Shown one piece after another: positions 47,901 to 57,945 of a stretch of 64,000 nt of DNA (position 1 is its first letter; the number at the start of each line of letters is the position of its first letter). Below the pieces are notes generated by a model that saw only the letters and a program-made list of their open reading frames with translations, was not told the origin of the DNA and did no database searches. A program made the translations under genes and the position numbers. Origin of the DNA: Chalara sp. BL73 (taxonomy: Eukaryota; Ascomycota; Leotiomycetes; Helotiales); the NCBI GenBank assembly GCA_918026815.1, contig CAKJVC010000057.1, positions 310,001 to 374,000 of the forward strand, read 5' to 3'.

Positions 47901-48084
47901 TATTATATTAATAATTTTGCATTTTATTTAATAATTTAAATGTCACGTGCTAAATCATGATTAATCATGATTCATTAATCAAATCAAATCATAATTAAAG
48001 TAAAAATCATTAATCAAATCAAATCAAATTAAATCATTATTAATTAGATTATAATCGATTAATATGATTTTTTTGGTTACGCTG

Positions 48085-50020
48085 GCTATAGTTAGGTGCT
48101 CTGAACGGCTTGTGTTTCCATCATTTTTTTATCTTATAAAGTTTATGCATTTCACCTATATGACAGCAGATACTTTGCCAGTGTGACCTGTTTATCTGGT
48201 ATTATCTTGATCTGTATCAATATTAATGGAATCGGGGCGTCTTATGGAGCCGGTTTCAGCGGCATCATTGTTATGCTAAATGCTGCCTTGTCACAAATTT
48301 CTGAAATGTCTCGTCCAGATACCTGGGCAGAGATGCAAGTACGATACCCACCCGATAATATATCTGCTCGCGAGAGAATTTCCAAAAGCTAACGACAGAC
48401 TGAAATGATTGCGGAATGCTTCGAGCATCGTTACAATATCATTTAATCTTAGCTTTATCAAATCTGGCATCAAAGTGCCGCCAAATCGCAATATTTTTAA
48501 AGCCTCACTTATTTCTGAGGCTTAATCAGTTTGATTTTTTGCTCAGCTTAAGCAGTTCCCTGTAAGAAAATCAGTAAAGGCTTCAATTCTAGCGATGATA
48601 TTACTGACTTCCTATCACTATAAAACACAGGGAACATCTAGATAATTACATTAAGAACACGGATTGTACTCGTTACATCCAGCCTTTGTTTCCTACAAGC
48701 ACCGCAAACGCGTGACGCCCTTTCCCTATTACAGCCTTTTCTTGTAGGTTTGCCTTTCATAAAGTCTATGGGTGTTATGATAAACTTACCCGGACATGCG
48801 CGTATTGGTGAGATTAGACTTTTAAAAGTTGGTGGAATTGAATCACCAGGATGGCCAACGTTGCCGGGAAACGTCGTATGGGAGCCTAAATATAAGCCGG
48901 ATGGGTATTGGCCAGAGTAAGATGGAAATGATATAGCGGGATGATCGCTTGGTGGGAATCAAAGCATAAAAGAAGGCTGAGGAGGGCGGAGTCACATGAC
49001 GTGGATAAACTGCTTCAGTATCTTGTTCTTGAGGACGCTCCGAGCGCCCATGGCTAAGACAGACGACAGACGCCATGCTTCTTTAATCCGGATATCAAGG
49101 AGAGGTGATAGGGGAATTGGCGAGGACTGCGGCTCGAGCGGTGTCTTTGGTGATGTGCCTCAATGCGCCGGGCTTCTGTAGGACTGATGGGTGCCAGGAT
49201 GACCAGCCTATCGTCAATAAGTCCACTGGATGAAAAGAAGTTGTTGGTATGAGTGAATAGCACACACCGCGGCGCACGGACCACATGGATGTATTATAGC
49301 ACTCGTACGTAGATTAGCACTTAGAACAATTCAAGAACAAGTCAACCATCTGCAACGAGCATATATATAGCACTGCGCTGAGATCGCGGTGCTGCGTGCC
49401 CCGTGGGTAACCGACTTAAGCAATCGCAAGTCATCAATACGAAGTATCACAAAGAGTGATACAAACAGAAGTAGATACAGGTACTGGACCATAGCCTGGA
49501 GGGTGTACTGGTTGAGGATTAGCTTCCAGCCGCGCGCGACGACCACTGCTATCTAACCAAATATCGGTTATGTACCAGGCTGCCAACTTCTCTCTTATTG
49601 CAGGCGGGTCACTTCGCGCAACTCACAACACTCGAGAATGTAAAATGTCCCGGTTTCGGTCTAGTATGCCCAGCAGCGAGCATAGTGCCAATAATCAAAA
49701 GGAATAGAGTTTGAATATCTGCACGATACTTGCCCTCGAGGCCCTAGTTGCTGATATTTGCTCCAGAAGCTCAAAAACTCATGTCCAGCTACAGCGCCAA
49801 TTTGATGGAGCTCGAAAATGATCAGTAATTGATTGTGGAAAAAGACTGTTTGGGAGTTTTGGAGGTGCTGATTCTCAGGCCGTTTGTTGAAATAGAAAGA
49901 GTCACGTGGCCTTCAGAGAGTATAGGGCAAACAAGTATCAATTGCTGAAGGTTATAGAACCTAAGCTACAGGAGAGAATCCTTCTACTTATAAAGGTATG
50001 ATACTCACATGTCACCACAC
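48085..50020. other. Normal-composition DNA right of the hAT, no clear gene
   Basis: Composition returns to normal directly at the hAT terminus. A 69-codon ORF at 48183-48392 (plus; GAGFSGIIVMLNAALSQISEM) is coding-like but unrecognised and may be the tail of a broken gene. Overlapping ORFs at 48843-49546 show nothing recognisable. Confidence 0.4.
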
Positions 50021-50070
50021 TAATACCTACTGTTGCCTACTGATGCCTACAGGTGCCTACAGGTGCCTAC
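50021..50070 (+). repeat. 10-bp tandem repeat, five units
   Basis: Five contiguous decamers in exact register end in CCTAC: TAATACCTAC, TGTTGCCTAC, TGATGCCTAC, then AGGTGCCTAC twice. No gene is seen between 50071 and 51496. Confidence 0.8.
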
Positions 50071-51496
50071 AATAAACTTTAGGTATGGTCCTTAGACCTA
50101 ACCTGTTCAACACCATTACCCATGTACACTTTGTACATGCACTTTGTGTTGTCTTTGTTATTATGCCACAAGACTCCGGAGAGTACTATATGTAGGACTT
50201 TGCTCCCCAAAAGATAACCAAGCTCACGTCTGTATCCATAAAGTAATCCCCTTCAGAACTTTAAGAAACTCCCTCGCGAGAGGTGGCTCGGCCAGTTAAT
50301 GCGTTTGACAGTAGTAAGGTCTGTGCTAGTGTCGAGTGAAGCTGCAGTGCACCCACTGGGTGTAGAAATATGGATAGCAAGTCGGCTATTCCTGGCGTCG
50401 GCTATTCCGAAAAGTATAAACCCGTCACAGATTCCTCAACATACCAAAGTCTGAATAGCACCTTTTGTGATGTTTTGTATACTCTTTTCGTGGCCAAAGC
50501 AGAAAAATGGACAGCTTGTGCTGATAGATTGATTCCCCAACACCGACCGGCATGCTTCAGATAAGAACATAGCTACTAATTATAATGGTAGATTGGCGAA
50601 TTGTGGCAGCTAGCTCGAAAGCGACAGCGACTCGATCGGGGCTTCATCATTAGCGCTTGGCAGTTAATGCAACTCCTATTACAAGTGGCAGATAACACTG
50701 TGCTGGGGAGCTGTGGGTGGAGATCAGCATTGGAGGGAGGTGGCCGCAGGTGTTAGAACTAGGATCTATCGACTAGAGAATAAATTGGAGGATCTGTGAG
50801 GATATCACAACAACAGAATACGGGCCTATCAGAAACTTTGCCGCCGATAACATATTCTCTACGGTTATAGGCTGTGTATAATATGGGTAAGAGCTTTTCT
50901 AGCCCATAGCAGTACTTACGATGAAGCGCCGCAAATGGACGTGCCCCAGGAGGATGTAGGAGCTCTAAGAAGGGAACCGTTGATTGAGAAGAGTAAAATG
51001 GGGAAGGGGTTCTGGGCATCAACTACATAGCGTCTGGATTGGGTTTTGCTGCATACAAAAGCGTGGGGATATAGCGTTGGCGCATGGTGTTGGGATACCC
51101 TTGGCGAACAGGATATAATCTGAAAATTTATCCGCAAAAATGGCACATGCATCGTTCCCTTCGCTTCCTCTGTATCCCCTTCACGTCCATTCCAAACCGT
51201 TGTTTCCTTGAAAGACATGTCTCGCCCCTTCTTTGTCTCCCCCCGTCACAGGTCCCGCAACGATACAACAGCGTCGTTATCTCCGAAACACCCATCCTTA
51301 CAGCCGCCCGTCCGTTCACCACTTGCCAAAGCGGCGACCTGATATATCTACCCCGATTATCAACGCGCCAAACAAATTCTTCTATATGGTCCTGTGGGTA
51401 AGTCTGCCCCATTCCATTTCAAAAGAGAAAGAGCTAACGAGTGCACAGTCTAGTGGTGTAAGATCTCATGACTCTGTACTAAAAGAAAACGCTAAT

Positions 51497-51587
51497 GGTA
51501 TATAGACGATTCTTGCTTCGGGTGCTTCCCGGATATGTAAATATCCATGTGTGTGAGAGGTCGTGGGTTCAAACCCCACCAGGGCCC
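51497..51587 (+). tRNA. tRNA-Pro(CGG)-like sequence with intron, degenerate 5' half
   Basis: The 3' half is convincing. An anticodon loop TTCGGGT with anticodon CGG is interrupted by about 25 bp of intron. It is followed by a T arm GTGGG-TTCAAAC-CCCAC (51563-51579), a 3' acceptor strand CAGGGCC with discriminator C, and a T7 run for Pol III termination at 51592. The expected 5' acceptor (GGCCCTG) is absent upstream, and the D-arm region (GCTAATGGTATATAGAC) has extra bases. It could be a pseudogene or tRNA-derived repeat. An oddly D-arm-like TCTAGTGGTGTAAGAT lies 45 bp upstream. The antisense ORF here (GFEPTTSHTHG) is an artefact of the tRNA. Confidence 0.5.
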
Positions 51588-51925
51588 ATCCTTTTTTTGG
51601 TCTTTTTGCCTGTTGCTTGCGGTTATTTACTGTTCTATCGTGTTTCACGGAGGGCTGTGAGGAAAGAAGGTTGGGATGGAGAGGTGATGGTTGAGAAGAA
51701 TCTGGGCTTGTGATTCCTTGTGGAAGGTCACGATGAGGGGCCTCTCGGCTCATGATTGTGTTGGCTGGCAGACGCTGGAAGTCCTCGATCGTTCACAGAT
51801 TTAGGACCGGCTCCATGCATATTTCGGGTAATCCTCGGGTTGTATTGATGAGGTGTGTATCAAAGGCAACAACTTGAGAATACTTTATATATCATAACAG
51901 CACTTTAATACAGTGAACTCTCATC

Positions 51926-53427
51926 TTAGTGCTCACGCGGTTCTGGCAGCACTTGGACCCTCTTCCCTATACCATTATGAGCGCATCTCTCAAAGTCCAC
52001 TTCCTCATCCCAACCCCATCCCCTCTCATAGTAATAACCATATTCTCGAAGGGCCATCGCCCTCGCATTCAGCCCCTTCTCCTCTGCAACGCGTAGCACC
52101 CGGCCTACACGTTGTATCATCTCCTCGCCTTCAAACGGCCCTTCAAAAACTAGCTCGCGCAGCTGGGGGACGCATTCCTTCCGCTGCAGTAGCGTCTCAA
52201 ATGCTGTGGCAATATGCGCGTGTTTGTCCCCGAATATGAACGCTGCGTTCGTGACGTAAAGGCTTTCCAATTGATGAGGTAATGCCTCGCACAGCCTGTT
52301 CTTCATCTTAATATCAGCAGGGGATCCGGGCTCAGGCGCACGCTGCAGATCCGCATCTCCGAAGAGGAAGACAGGGGCCACACGTAGCTGAGTGAGAGCC
52401 GCAAAGCTGGTGAAGGAGAGTGGGTATGGGTGGTCATCTGTGTCGAGGCTCTGTTGGAAGGGATAGTAGTAATCGTGGTCGAGGGCTAAGCGGCAGATGG
52501 AGGTGGCGTGGATTTCTAAGGAGGAGAGAATTTCGGGTGTCCGGACTGACGTCCGAGCCCAGCTGTTGCCGATGTGGTAAATAAGAGTGTGCGGAGATTT
52601 GAGGGCGCCGATAATGACGGCGAGGTCGTCGAGATGCAGTTTGGAGTCGCGGAGCTCCAGCGTTTCGATAAGGGACGTAGCCGGCCGGAGGTTTGAAAGT
52701 TCTAGCTGGGGACGGTCGTCTTCGGCTCCAAGGCGGTGCCCATAGAGTCGCTTTACAGCTGGGAAGTTGCTACATGCGGCAAAGAGGACATACGGCATTG
52801 GGTACTTGTCATCCATGCTGGCAAGCATGATATCAGTGAGCTGAGTAAACACCGGTTTACTGTCGAAAGGTGGCTCGCAATAGGCGATCCGATTAAAGAC
52901 TCGCTCGAGGAACCCGACCTCGGAGTTGCCAATCTCAAAGTCCAGTCGACGTAGCTTCGGGAAAGAAATAAGAAGAAGAGCAAATATAGCATCGTCTCGC
53001 CGTCCATCGGAGGGCAAGACTTCCTGGAGCCATTCTGCCTCCTCTTGTTCTGAGCGCGAAATCTCTCCGACCACCCGCCTTAGAATATCGTCACGATCCG
53101 GGTGATCAGGCCAGGGCAATCGTGCCTCTTCGTCATCAGGGTCGAGTGAAGAGGGATATTCGTCAAGAAAACCGCCACGAAACGTGAAAGTTTTGACAAG
53201 AGACGCGATGTATGGGTTTTTAGAATAAGAAACGTAAACGGAAGCAAGTACCTTGCTCCCCATTCCGATTCAGATTCTAGAAATACATTCTGGTAAAGAT
53301 GGGGTATTGTTAGAGACTTAAATTTCGAAGATACTAGAGTAAGATGGAAGAGAGAGGAACGAGGCTCTACGAAGCTGATAACCCTCTCGAGCAACTCAAG
53401 AGGTAGTGAATCTAAGGGGAAAGGCAT
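51926..53427 (-). pseudogene. F-box protein gene with a single-base frameshift
   Basis: The first frame (from 53427) gives an F-box: MPFPLDSLPLELLERVISFV, then LTLVSSKFKSLTIPHLYQNV and ESEWGARYLL. The second frame (to 51926, about 430 residues) gives the expected continuation KNPYIASLVKTFTFRGG and a leucine-rich, LRR-like C-terminus (LETLELRDSKLHLDDL, QLRELVFEGPF). The switch maps to the T5 run 53217-53221 on the plus strand: one more base would restore LILKNPYIA. No intron with suitable sites repairs it without deleting conserved residues. F-box proteins recruit substrates to SCF ubiquitin ligases; the substrate is unknown. It is either a recent pseudogene or an assembly error. Confidence 0.75.
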
Positions 53428-54622
53428 TTGGGATACTCAGAGAATGAACACAAAAGGAGATCTATTGGGAATGGTTATGTCGAGGTTTTGGCTTGTGAGA
53501 AAATAGTGCTTGTGGCTACCTGGAATTCTAGGCAGCCATCGAGGGGCGTACAGTATCTGCCTCTAGAGGACATACAACTGTTTGCACCACCCCTCCCCCT
53601 CCCGATTTTAAATAAATGTTATACGGTTGGTTTTTTTTTAGTCAGGCTCTAGAAAGAGATATTCTAAGTGGTCTATTTTTTGGGAGGCACGAGCTATAAA
53701 AAGGATTTCAACCCTTGCTACGAAACGGATATACAACCGGAATTGTAAAATCCTAGTAGAAAACGCTTGGCTTTGTTCATTGTTTGCACTGTATAACCTT
53801 TAATTAGGGAGCGGAGAGATTTACATGGAGATCACAAGGCCTGCCCACATATCTGACTTGCAGCATCAAAGCGAAGTGGCGTTTCCTGGGCACGCTTAGA
53901 TGCGCAGCCATTCTTGGTGTTGCTCATCCATGCTCCTCAAATCAATGATCAAAAAGATAATTGATGATCGACTTAAGGTCTCTTAATGCTAAACTCAAGC
54001 ACACATTCATACCCAAAGCATTAGCATTTTCTTCGCTATGATGGATGCATCAGAGCCTCCGCCCTATGTTCAGCAAAAAGGTGAGAAACGGTCGTAGACC
54101 TATGATTATTCACAAGCGGTTAGTTTTGCGGACATACTTTTGCACCTTTCGAATAAGCTACCAGTTCTACCACCACATATTTGCATCTTCTGAACAAGAA
54201 TTCAATTCTGCCATCGTACCAGGCCTAAATGGTATATCGGGCAATAGATTTCCACCTGTGCAGCTAGCAGCCAGCTAAATATGCCGCCATCTATAAGATT
54301 GACGTGGTGATGAAGGCTTATCCGTCCTTTCAATGAGAGCTCTGCGAAGGGCGAAATGTTGTTTTTAACTTCATTCGATATTGCTCTTGCTAAACTTGTC
54401 TTGCTCGCATCTCTAGATTGTCTCAAAGGAGTTGAGAAACGTTGCATGTTCCTTGCCCCTCTGAGTAGACTTGATCTTACAATCAAATTGCCAAGAAGCT
54501 ATGGTCACTAGAGCTGTCAACGCGTCCATTGGCGCTCCTATTCTCAGTATCTATGATCCTCTCCTGCGAACTTTGAACACCCAGATTTGTGAAACCTTCT
54601 AAGCACCTACTGATATCCAGCA
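53428..54622. other. Intergenic, no supported gene
   Basis: A coding-like N-terminus, MMDASEPPPYVQQK, followed by a GTGAGA donor occurs at 54039. It may be the first exon of a gene running to 54937, but I could not connect the exons. A 94-codon minus ORF (54202-54486) is unrecognised. Confidence 0.35.
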
Positions 54623-54937
54623 GATCAAATAACATACCTGAAAAACATCCTAGATGTTGGAAAGAAATTCACTATTTACCTCGACGAGAAGAATCGTGAT
54701 ACAGTCACTGCCAAGGACATCGATATATGGAAGCTACCGATCAGGGTCACGGCGGAGAGATTTCTTGGACGAATTCCACATATATGCATATTCAATATGC
54801 CCGAGGCTGCGACGGCGGTCTTCAAGGTCCACAAGGAGAAGATGCACTTCAGAGTCATAAAATGTATAAACAAGCATCTTTCCCCTATAGGCCTCAACTC
54901 TCCAGGTGTGTTTCTCTCCCATATATACATTTGGTAA
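54623..54937 (+). CDS. Possible exon of an unrecognised protein
   Basis: This is a 104-codon open frame with no start codon at its left edge, preceded by a branch/acceptor-like CTACTGATATCCAG. It reads DQITYLKNILDVGKKFTIYL, then DTVTAKDIDIWKLPIRVTAE and MPEAATAVFKVHKEKMHFRV. The composition is protein-like and the strand matches the MMDASEPPPY start at 54039. A donor-like GTGTGT at 54907 may end it. No family is recognised. Confidence 0.35.
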   Translation, partial: DQITYLKNILDVGKKFTIYLDEKNRDTVTAKDIDIWKLPIRVTAERFLGRIPHICIFNMPEAATAVFKVHKEKMHFRVIKCINKHLSPIGLNSPGVFLSHIYIW

Positions 54938-55631
54938 TCTAACTTTTTTACAATGACTGCCCTATCTTATACCCTTCCTGCTTGCGGCTTCTCGACTTTC
55001 CACTGTCACCCGATTGCCATACCAGTTGAGATTAGTATGCAAGTCATAAAATATGTAGCTAATAACGCCTAGTTATCGCCATAACGCGAGAGAATCACTG
55101 TGCACAAAGCTCACCACCCAATAGCATCAGTATCAAGAACACTTAGTTCCATCTACCTCGACCTTCGACAAGCTTGGGGGCCAGCTTAAGTACTCTGGCA
55201 CCCCTCTCTATCACAAACGAAACATTTGATATACATGAGACGCTATTGATATTCTTAGCAGAAGTCCGGGCGTAGAGATGGATAGCTAATTTCGATCTGA
55301 GAGATAGGCTTAGGATAATTTATCGATAATAAAACTCGATCATGTCAGCTTTGGTAAGACTTTTGATGTTGCTGGCGTCTCTGAGCGACCGTCCAGCAAG
55401 GCCAATAGCCACAGGCTCTAGTGTAATAGGCTTTGTGATCGCATTGAGGAAGCAGGGACTCATTCCTTAGAGTTGTCTTCGGACGTTGTGAGATGTCTTC
55501 GCTCTAGAGAAATGGGAACGCCTTAGTGTGAATGTCTCTCACTGTGAGAGAGACTATTTGCGAACAGTGAACCATATAATCAGCCAACAAACTAGCCCTG
55601 CCAGCCAATTACAAAAGCTAGCAAGTCCCAT

Positions 55632-56674
55632 TTAGCTTCTAGCGACAGCAAATACAGGCTGGACTTCAAAACTGCGGATATTGTCGCTGAGAATCTTCTC
55701 TCTAAGTCCTACAATAGCATCCGTTATGGACTTGTACCGGGCCTTGTCGCCAATCCACTTGCAGTCAAAGTCCCCACGATCGGCATTCCAAACAAACTCT
55801 CCTTCTCCCGTGCTCTCAATCCCCCACAATTGATGCGCCTTTATGTCGCTACCTACAAGCTGTATATTCGGCCGCACTTCGACGATAATGAACAGCGTTG
55901 TGATCCAGGAATAGTCCTCTAGTATGTAGATAAGCTCATCGGCGTACTTACTATGAAGCATTGCCTCTGGCATAGCGATACGAGTGACGTTTGGCCTAAC
56001 ATCAACACTGCGGTTAATCAGATCCGGCTCAGAGCGTCGATCGCTGGGCTCTTCCACGAAATCACACCATTGGTCAACACCTATATACAGTACATCGCGC
56101 ATCATGTCAAAACAGCGTACGAAGACTGGGTCTTGTTTCATACCGTGGCGACTAGATTCACCGTCCTTGATAACGAGGTTACCATCCGGACGAAGGTCAG
56201 AAGCTTGCTCGCGAATAGCTTCATTTTCAGTATTCTCGCGGATGCGCATCTTGATCTCATCACCCTGTTCCTTGACCCAGGCTAGTGCAATCTCACGAGC
56301 CTCGTGGTTGACAAAGACCAGTGGTAGCTCAAACTGGACAGGTTCTACTAAGTCGGTGCAGAACTCGAACCACAGATTAAGTTCCTCATCGTCATAGCCG
56401 TCTTCATGATAAAATCCTTCGTCGGACTTTTGAGAGTTGCCGAGGGCACCAGCAGCCTCTTTTATAAAAAGTGCAAGGTAGGCCCAATTTTAGGCAGGGC
56501 TTCACGCCATATTTGGTCGCGTAGCTCTCCTGGGAGGCTCGAAAAGAATTGAAATGAGTTGACGGCCTGATTGCCTTGGTTGCCATGATCGTTGAATTTG
56601 AGGTGGCCGACATATACTATACGGGTATAGGTACGTGTGAAGGAAGTGGAAAAGTCTATGAGTGAGGAGGACAA
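55632..56674 (-). pseudogene. 2EXR-domain protein gene with two homopolymer frameshifts
   Basis: The start frame from 56674 (MSSSLIDFSTSFTRTYTR) carries the 2EXR signature FFSSLPGELRDQIWREALP. The expected continuation YKRGCWCPRQLSK lies in a second frame, and SDEGFYHEDGYDDEELNLWF through LPLVFVNHEAREIALAWVKE in a third, which then runs to the stop at 55632. The shifts map to the A5 run 56466-56470 and the T4 run 56428-56431 (plus strand); one base fewer in each would give a single frame of about 347 residues. 2EXR proteins are numerous in Leotiomycetes and related fungi; function is unknown. It is a pseudogene or a product of sequencing error. Confidence 0.7.
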
Positions 56675-57417
56675 GAAGTTTCCGCCCGGCCGTACTGGTG
56701 ACAGGCTCGAGGAGTGGAAATGAATTCAAATGATATAAGACAGAGGTGTCGCTGGTGAGATTCTGAGGCTCAAGAATACCGCGGCAACGATGGATCAAAT
56801 AGATTTGGGAGTGCAGATAAGGATGGGTGGCTGTACTTGTGGGGCTTGGGCCACAGCCTCACCAGTCACGTTACACAGGCTACATGAGGTGGTTCTAGCC
56901 AATCAAACACTCGAAACAATGGCACAGCCCCAACTCGATATTCCATGTCCAAATCCGGTAGAATATGCGACTAGTTATTCTTCATATCTGCCTACGTAAT
57001 ATTTCTTTCCAAATTCAACGCCCAAGGCTGCTCAAGGCAAGTACCCAAATAGAAATGCATTACTTCACGTCAATTAGGTAAAAAGCCACATCCTTTTAAA
57101 TCTCAGGAAGGCGATGAATGTTTCAAGCAAGCCTAAAGAGGTATTGACCAGCACGTTAGAAAAAGAGAATATATGGTCATTTAGACGGGATGAATAAGTA
57201 TAAGAATCTAAAGAACTCAATGTAAACATCTCCATAACATACTCATACAAACATTTCTAAGAACATTTATCCATCCTATCTTCTTTCCAGTATCTCTAAC
57301 GTATCGTCCACTCCTGGGACCTCCAAAAACTTTAACAAATTCAACATCACAGTTTGTGACCCATGTTACAATGTTGTATGTTTTTTAATAATCATTTAAA
57401 CAGGAAACTCAGTCATC
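56675..57417. other. Intergenic upstream of the secreted-protein gene
   Basis: No gene is supported. The ORF at 56790-56999 has no recognisable content. The stretch 57200-57410 is AC/CT-rich in the manner of a fungal promoter and 5' leader. Confidence 0.45.
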
Positions 57418-57945
57418 ATGTTCCACTTGAAGACCTTGCTGTTGGCGGCATTCTTGCTCGCAACTAACGCACTCGCTGTAAGAATCAGCTACTATACACA
57501 ATATCTCGGAGGTTTGAAGGGGCCGAATGGAGAGGAAGCACACACTTCAAGAGCTGGGAACATTGCCGACGACAAAGTGCAAGCTGTTCTCAGCAATATA
57601 GGAACATGGTCCAACAATAAATACACGGCAAAAAGAGGGAGAATCGGCATCACTGTCGAAACAACCTCACCAGCCAGATCGAAGGCCGAAGCCAACAGCG
57701 CGATCCAGGATATGCAAGCCATCGTTTCCCGGAATACTAGATCCGGCGGGGAGAGCTCCAAGCAAGACGAACCTAAGAAAGACGAACCCAAAAAGGACGA
57801 ACCCCAAAAAGATGATCCAAAGAAGGATGAGCCAAAGAAGGATGAGCCAAAGAAGGATGAGCCAAAGAAGGATGAGCCAAAGACGGATGAGCCAAAGAAG
57901 TGCAAGAAGAAGAAGAACAAGAAGTGCATTGTCATGAAGGTTTAG
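57418..57945 (+). CDS. Secreted protein with DEPKK repeat tail (effector-like)
   Basis: An intact 175-residue ORF. The N-terminus MFHLKTLLLAAFLLATNALA is a clear signal peptide, probably cleaved after ALA at about 20. A compact central part (about 21-110; RISYYTQYLGG, GTWSNNKYTAKRGRIGITVE) follows, then about ten 5-residue units of the type DEPKK (about 116-160) and a basic tail KKCKKKKNKKCIVMKV with two cysteines. It is small, secreted, repeat-bearing and without a known domain, which fits a candidate effector or cell-wall-associated protein. The mature tail alternates acidic and basic residues, so it may be an extended charged helix. No neighbour suggests a pathway. Confidence 0.8.
   Translation: MFHLKTLLLAAFLLATNALAVRISYYTQYLGGLKGPNGEEAHTSRAGNIADDKVQAVLSNIGTWSNNKYTAKRGRIGITVETTSPARSKAEANSAIQDMQAIVSRNTRSGGESSKQDEPKKDEPKKDEPQKDDPKKDEPKKDEPKKDEPKKDEPKTDEPKKCKKKKNKKCIVMKV
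57765..57899 (+). repeat. 15-bp coding minisatellite (DEPKK)
   Basis: The first units differ at synonymous sites (GAACCTAAG, GAACCCAAA). Several later units share the same GATGAGCCAAAGAAG, which indicates recent expansion at the 3' side. Confidence 0.85.

Larger units (their letters stand above)
30893..48084 (+). mobile_element. hAT-type DNA transposon containing nested insertions
   Basis: Similar terminal sequences occur in inverted orientation: CAGCGTAACAAATGATTTAA at the left (30893) and the reverse complement of the right end, CAGCGTAACC followed by AAAAAAATCAT (48084). Both have subterminal arrays of TAATCAAATCAAATCAAA-type repeats and a CACGTGA motif. Own sequence is about 4.1 kb once the G4 insertion is removed. 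The 8-bp flanks (TTTTAACT and GCTATAGT) do not match. The left flank is Gypsy X but the right flank is unrelated normal DNA. Confidence 0.8.

Noticed and set aside
11440..48084. AT-rich block as a mitochondrial insertion or a pure centromere
   Set aside because: It is composed of identifiable Gypsy and hAT elements with target duplications and mutated coding regions. No mitochondrial genes are seen. A pericentromeric location remains possible but is not shown.
11440..48084. Ordinary CpA-directed RIP as the full explanation
   Set aside because: ACA and GCA remain common, and sister-LTR differences occur at CCT, CCC, TCT and CCA alike; the 5' pyrimidine is the better predictor.
51466..51753. 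95-codon minus ORF containing GFEPTTSHTHG
   Set aside because: This peptide is the usual artefact of translating the T-arm region of a tRNA gene.
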